Position numbers and translations under genes: made by a program
The notes under the pieces: generated by a model
Database searches by the model: none
Seen by the model: the letters and a program-made list of their open reading frames with translations, nothing else
Told to the model about the DNA's origin: nothing
Assembly (NCBI RefSeq): GCF_009663145.1
Contig: NZ_VKHR01000001.1
Location: 67,040-131,039 of the forward strand
Direction of reading: 5' to 3'
Length of the DNA: 64,000 nt
Source of the DNA: Shewanella sp. TC10
GTDB lineage: Bacteria > Pseudomonadota > Gammaproteobacteria > Enterobacterales > Shewanellaceae
Part shown: positions 63,974 to 64,000 of the stretch, in pieces
How positions within the stretch are numbered: position 1 is the first letter of the stretch
Layout of the letters: every line of letters begins with the position of its first letter

Positions 63974-64000
63974 ATGCGCAAAGCAAAGAGTTTAATAAGA
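63974..64000 (+). CDS. Start of next gene, possibly flgH (cut by window edge)
   Basis: An ATG at 63974 opens a frame MRKAKSLIR that runs off the window. By position it should be flgH (L-ring lipoprotein), and the basic start fits a signal peptide. Only nine codons are visible and the ribosome-binding site is weak. Confidence 0.4.

Overview
The window looks like a chromosomal segment of a marine gammaproteobacterium, most probably Shewanella or a close relative. The evidence is gene order (gmk-rpoZ-spoT, recG), an aryl-polyene pigment locus, and a second (lateral-type) flagellar cluster with the gene order known from Vibrio parahaemolyticus and Shewanella lateral flagella. The genus call is an inference from protein resemblance and layout; no database search was possible.

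Layout. (1) 1-14.7 kb, housekeeping and signalling: a membrane protein on the minus strand; gmk, rpoZ, spoT and ridA; a long-chain acyl-CoA ligase; a CaCA-type cation exchanger; a periplasmic TPR protein with a DesK/DesR-like two-component pair; recG; and a DUF3014 protein. (2) 14.87-32.39 kb, one tightly packed plus-strand operon of about 18 genes encoding an aryl-polyene (APE/xanthomonadin-like) type II polyketide pathway. It has an aromatic amino acid lyase, an acyl ligase, two ACPs, three ketosynthase-type proteins, a ketoreductase, two hotdog dehydratases and a thioesterase. It also carries an export and membrane-anchoring module: LolA-like protein, MMPL transporter, two acyltransferases (one fused to a GT2 glycosyltransferase), a DUF3261 lipoprotein and a membrane protein. 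A HEAT-like periplasmic protein follows. (3) 33.2-41.1 kb, mixed genes: a chemoreceptor overlapping a Sco1/SenC protein, a thioesterase, dtd, a lipoprotein, a YihY-family membrane protein next to an 11-copy 12-bp tandem repeat, two small envelope genes and a diguanylate cyclase. (4) 41.26-64.0 kb, the lateral flagellar cluster: flhA-flhB-fliR-fliQ-fliP-fliN-fliM (minus), motY-lafK-fliEFGHIJ (plus), flgN-flgM-flgA (minus), flgBCDEFG (plus) and probably the first codons of flgH at the window edge.

How the parts work. In the APE operon the lyase and ligase supply and activate an aryl starter, and the ACP/KS/KR/DH set extends it to a conjugated polyene. The membrane module then probably attaches the pigment to a lipid and moves it to the outer membrane. 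In the flagellar cluster LafK, a sigma-54 activator, probably drives promoters such as the good -24/-12 site before flgB. FlgM holds the late sigma-28-type factor until the hook is complete. FliM lacks the usual N-terminal CheY-binding peptide, which fits a lateral motor that chemotaxis does not switch.

The least explained DNA is a 1.2-kb patch between fliJ and flgN (56.4-57.5 kb). It carries a 25-bp perfect inverted repeat bounding about 710 bp, at least seven strong hairpins, three copies of a short palindrome and two small membrane-protein genes. It looks like a non-autonomous mobile element or a structured RNA locus inserted where two flagellar operons converge.
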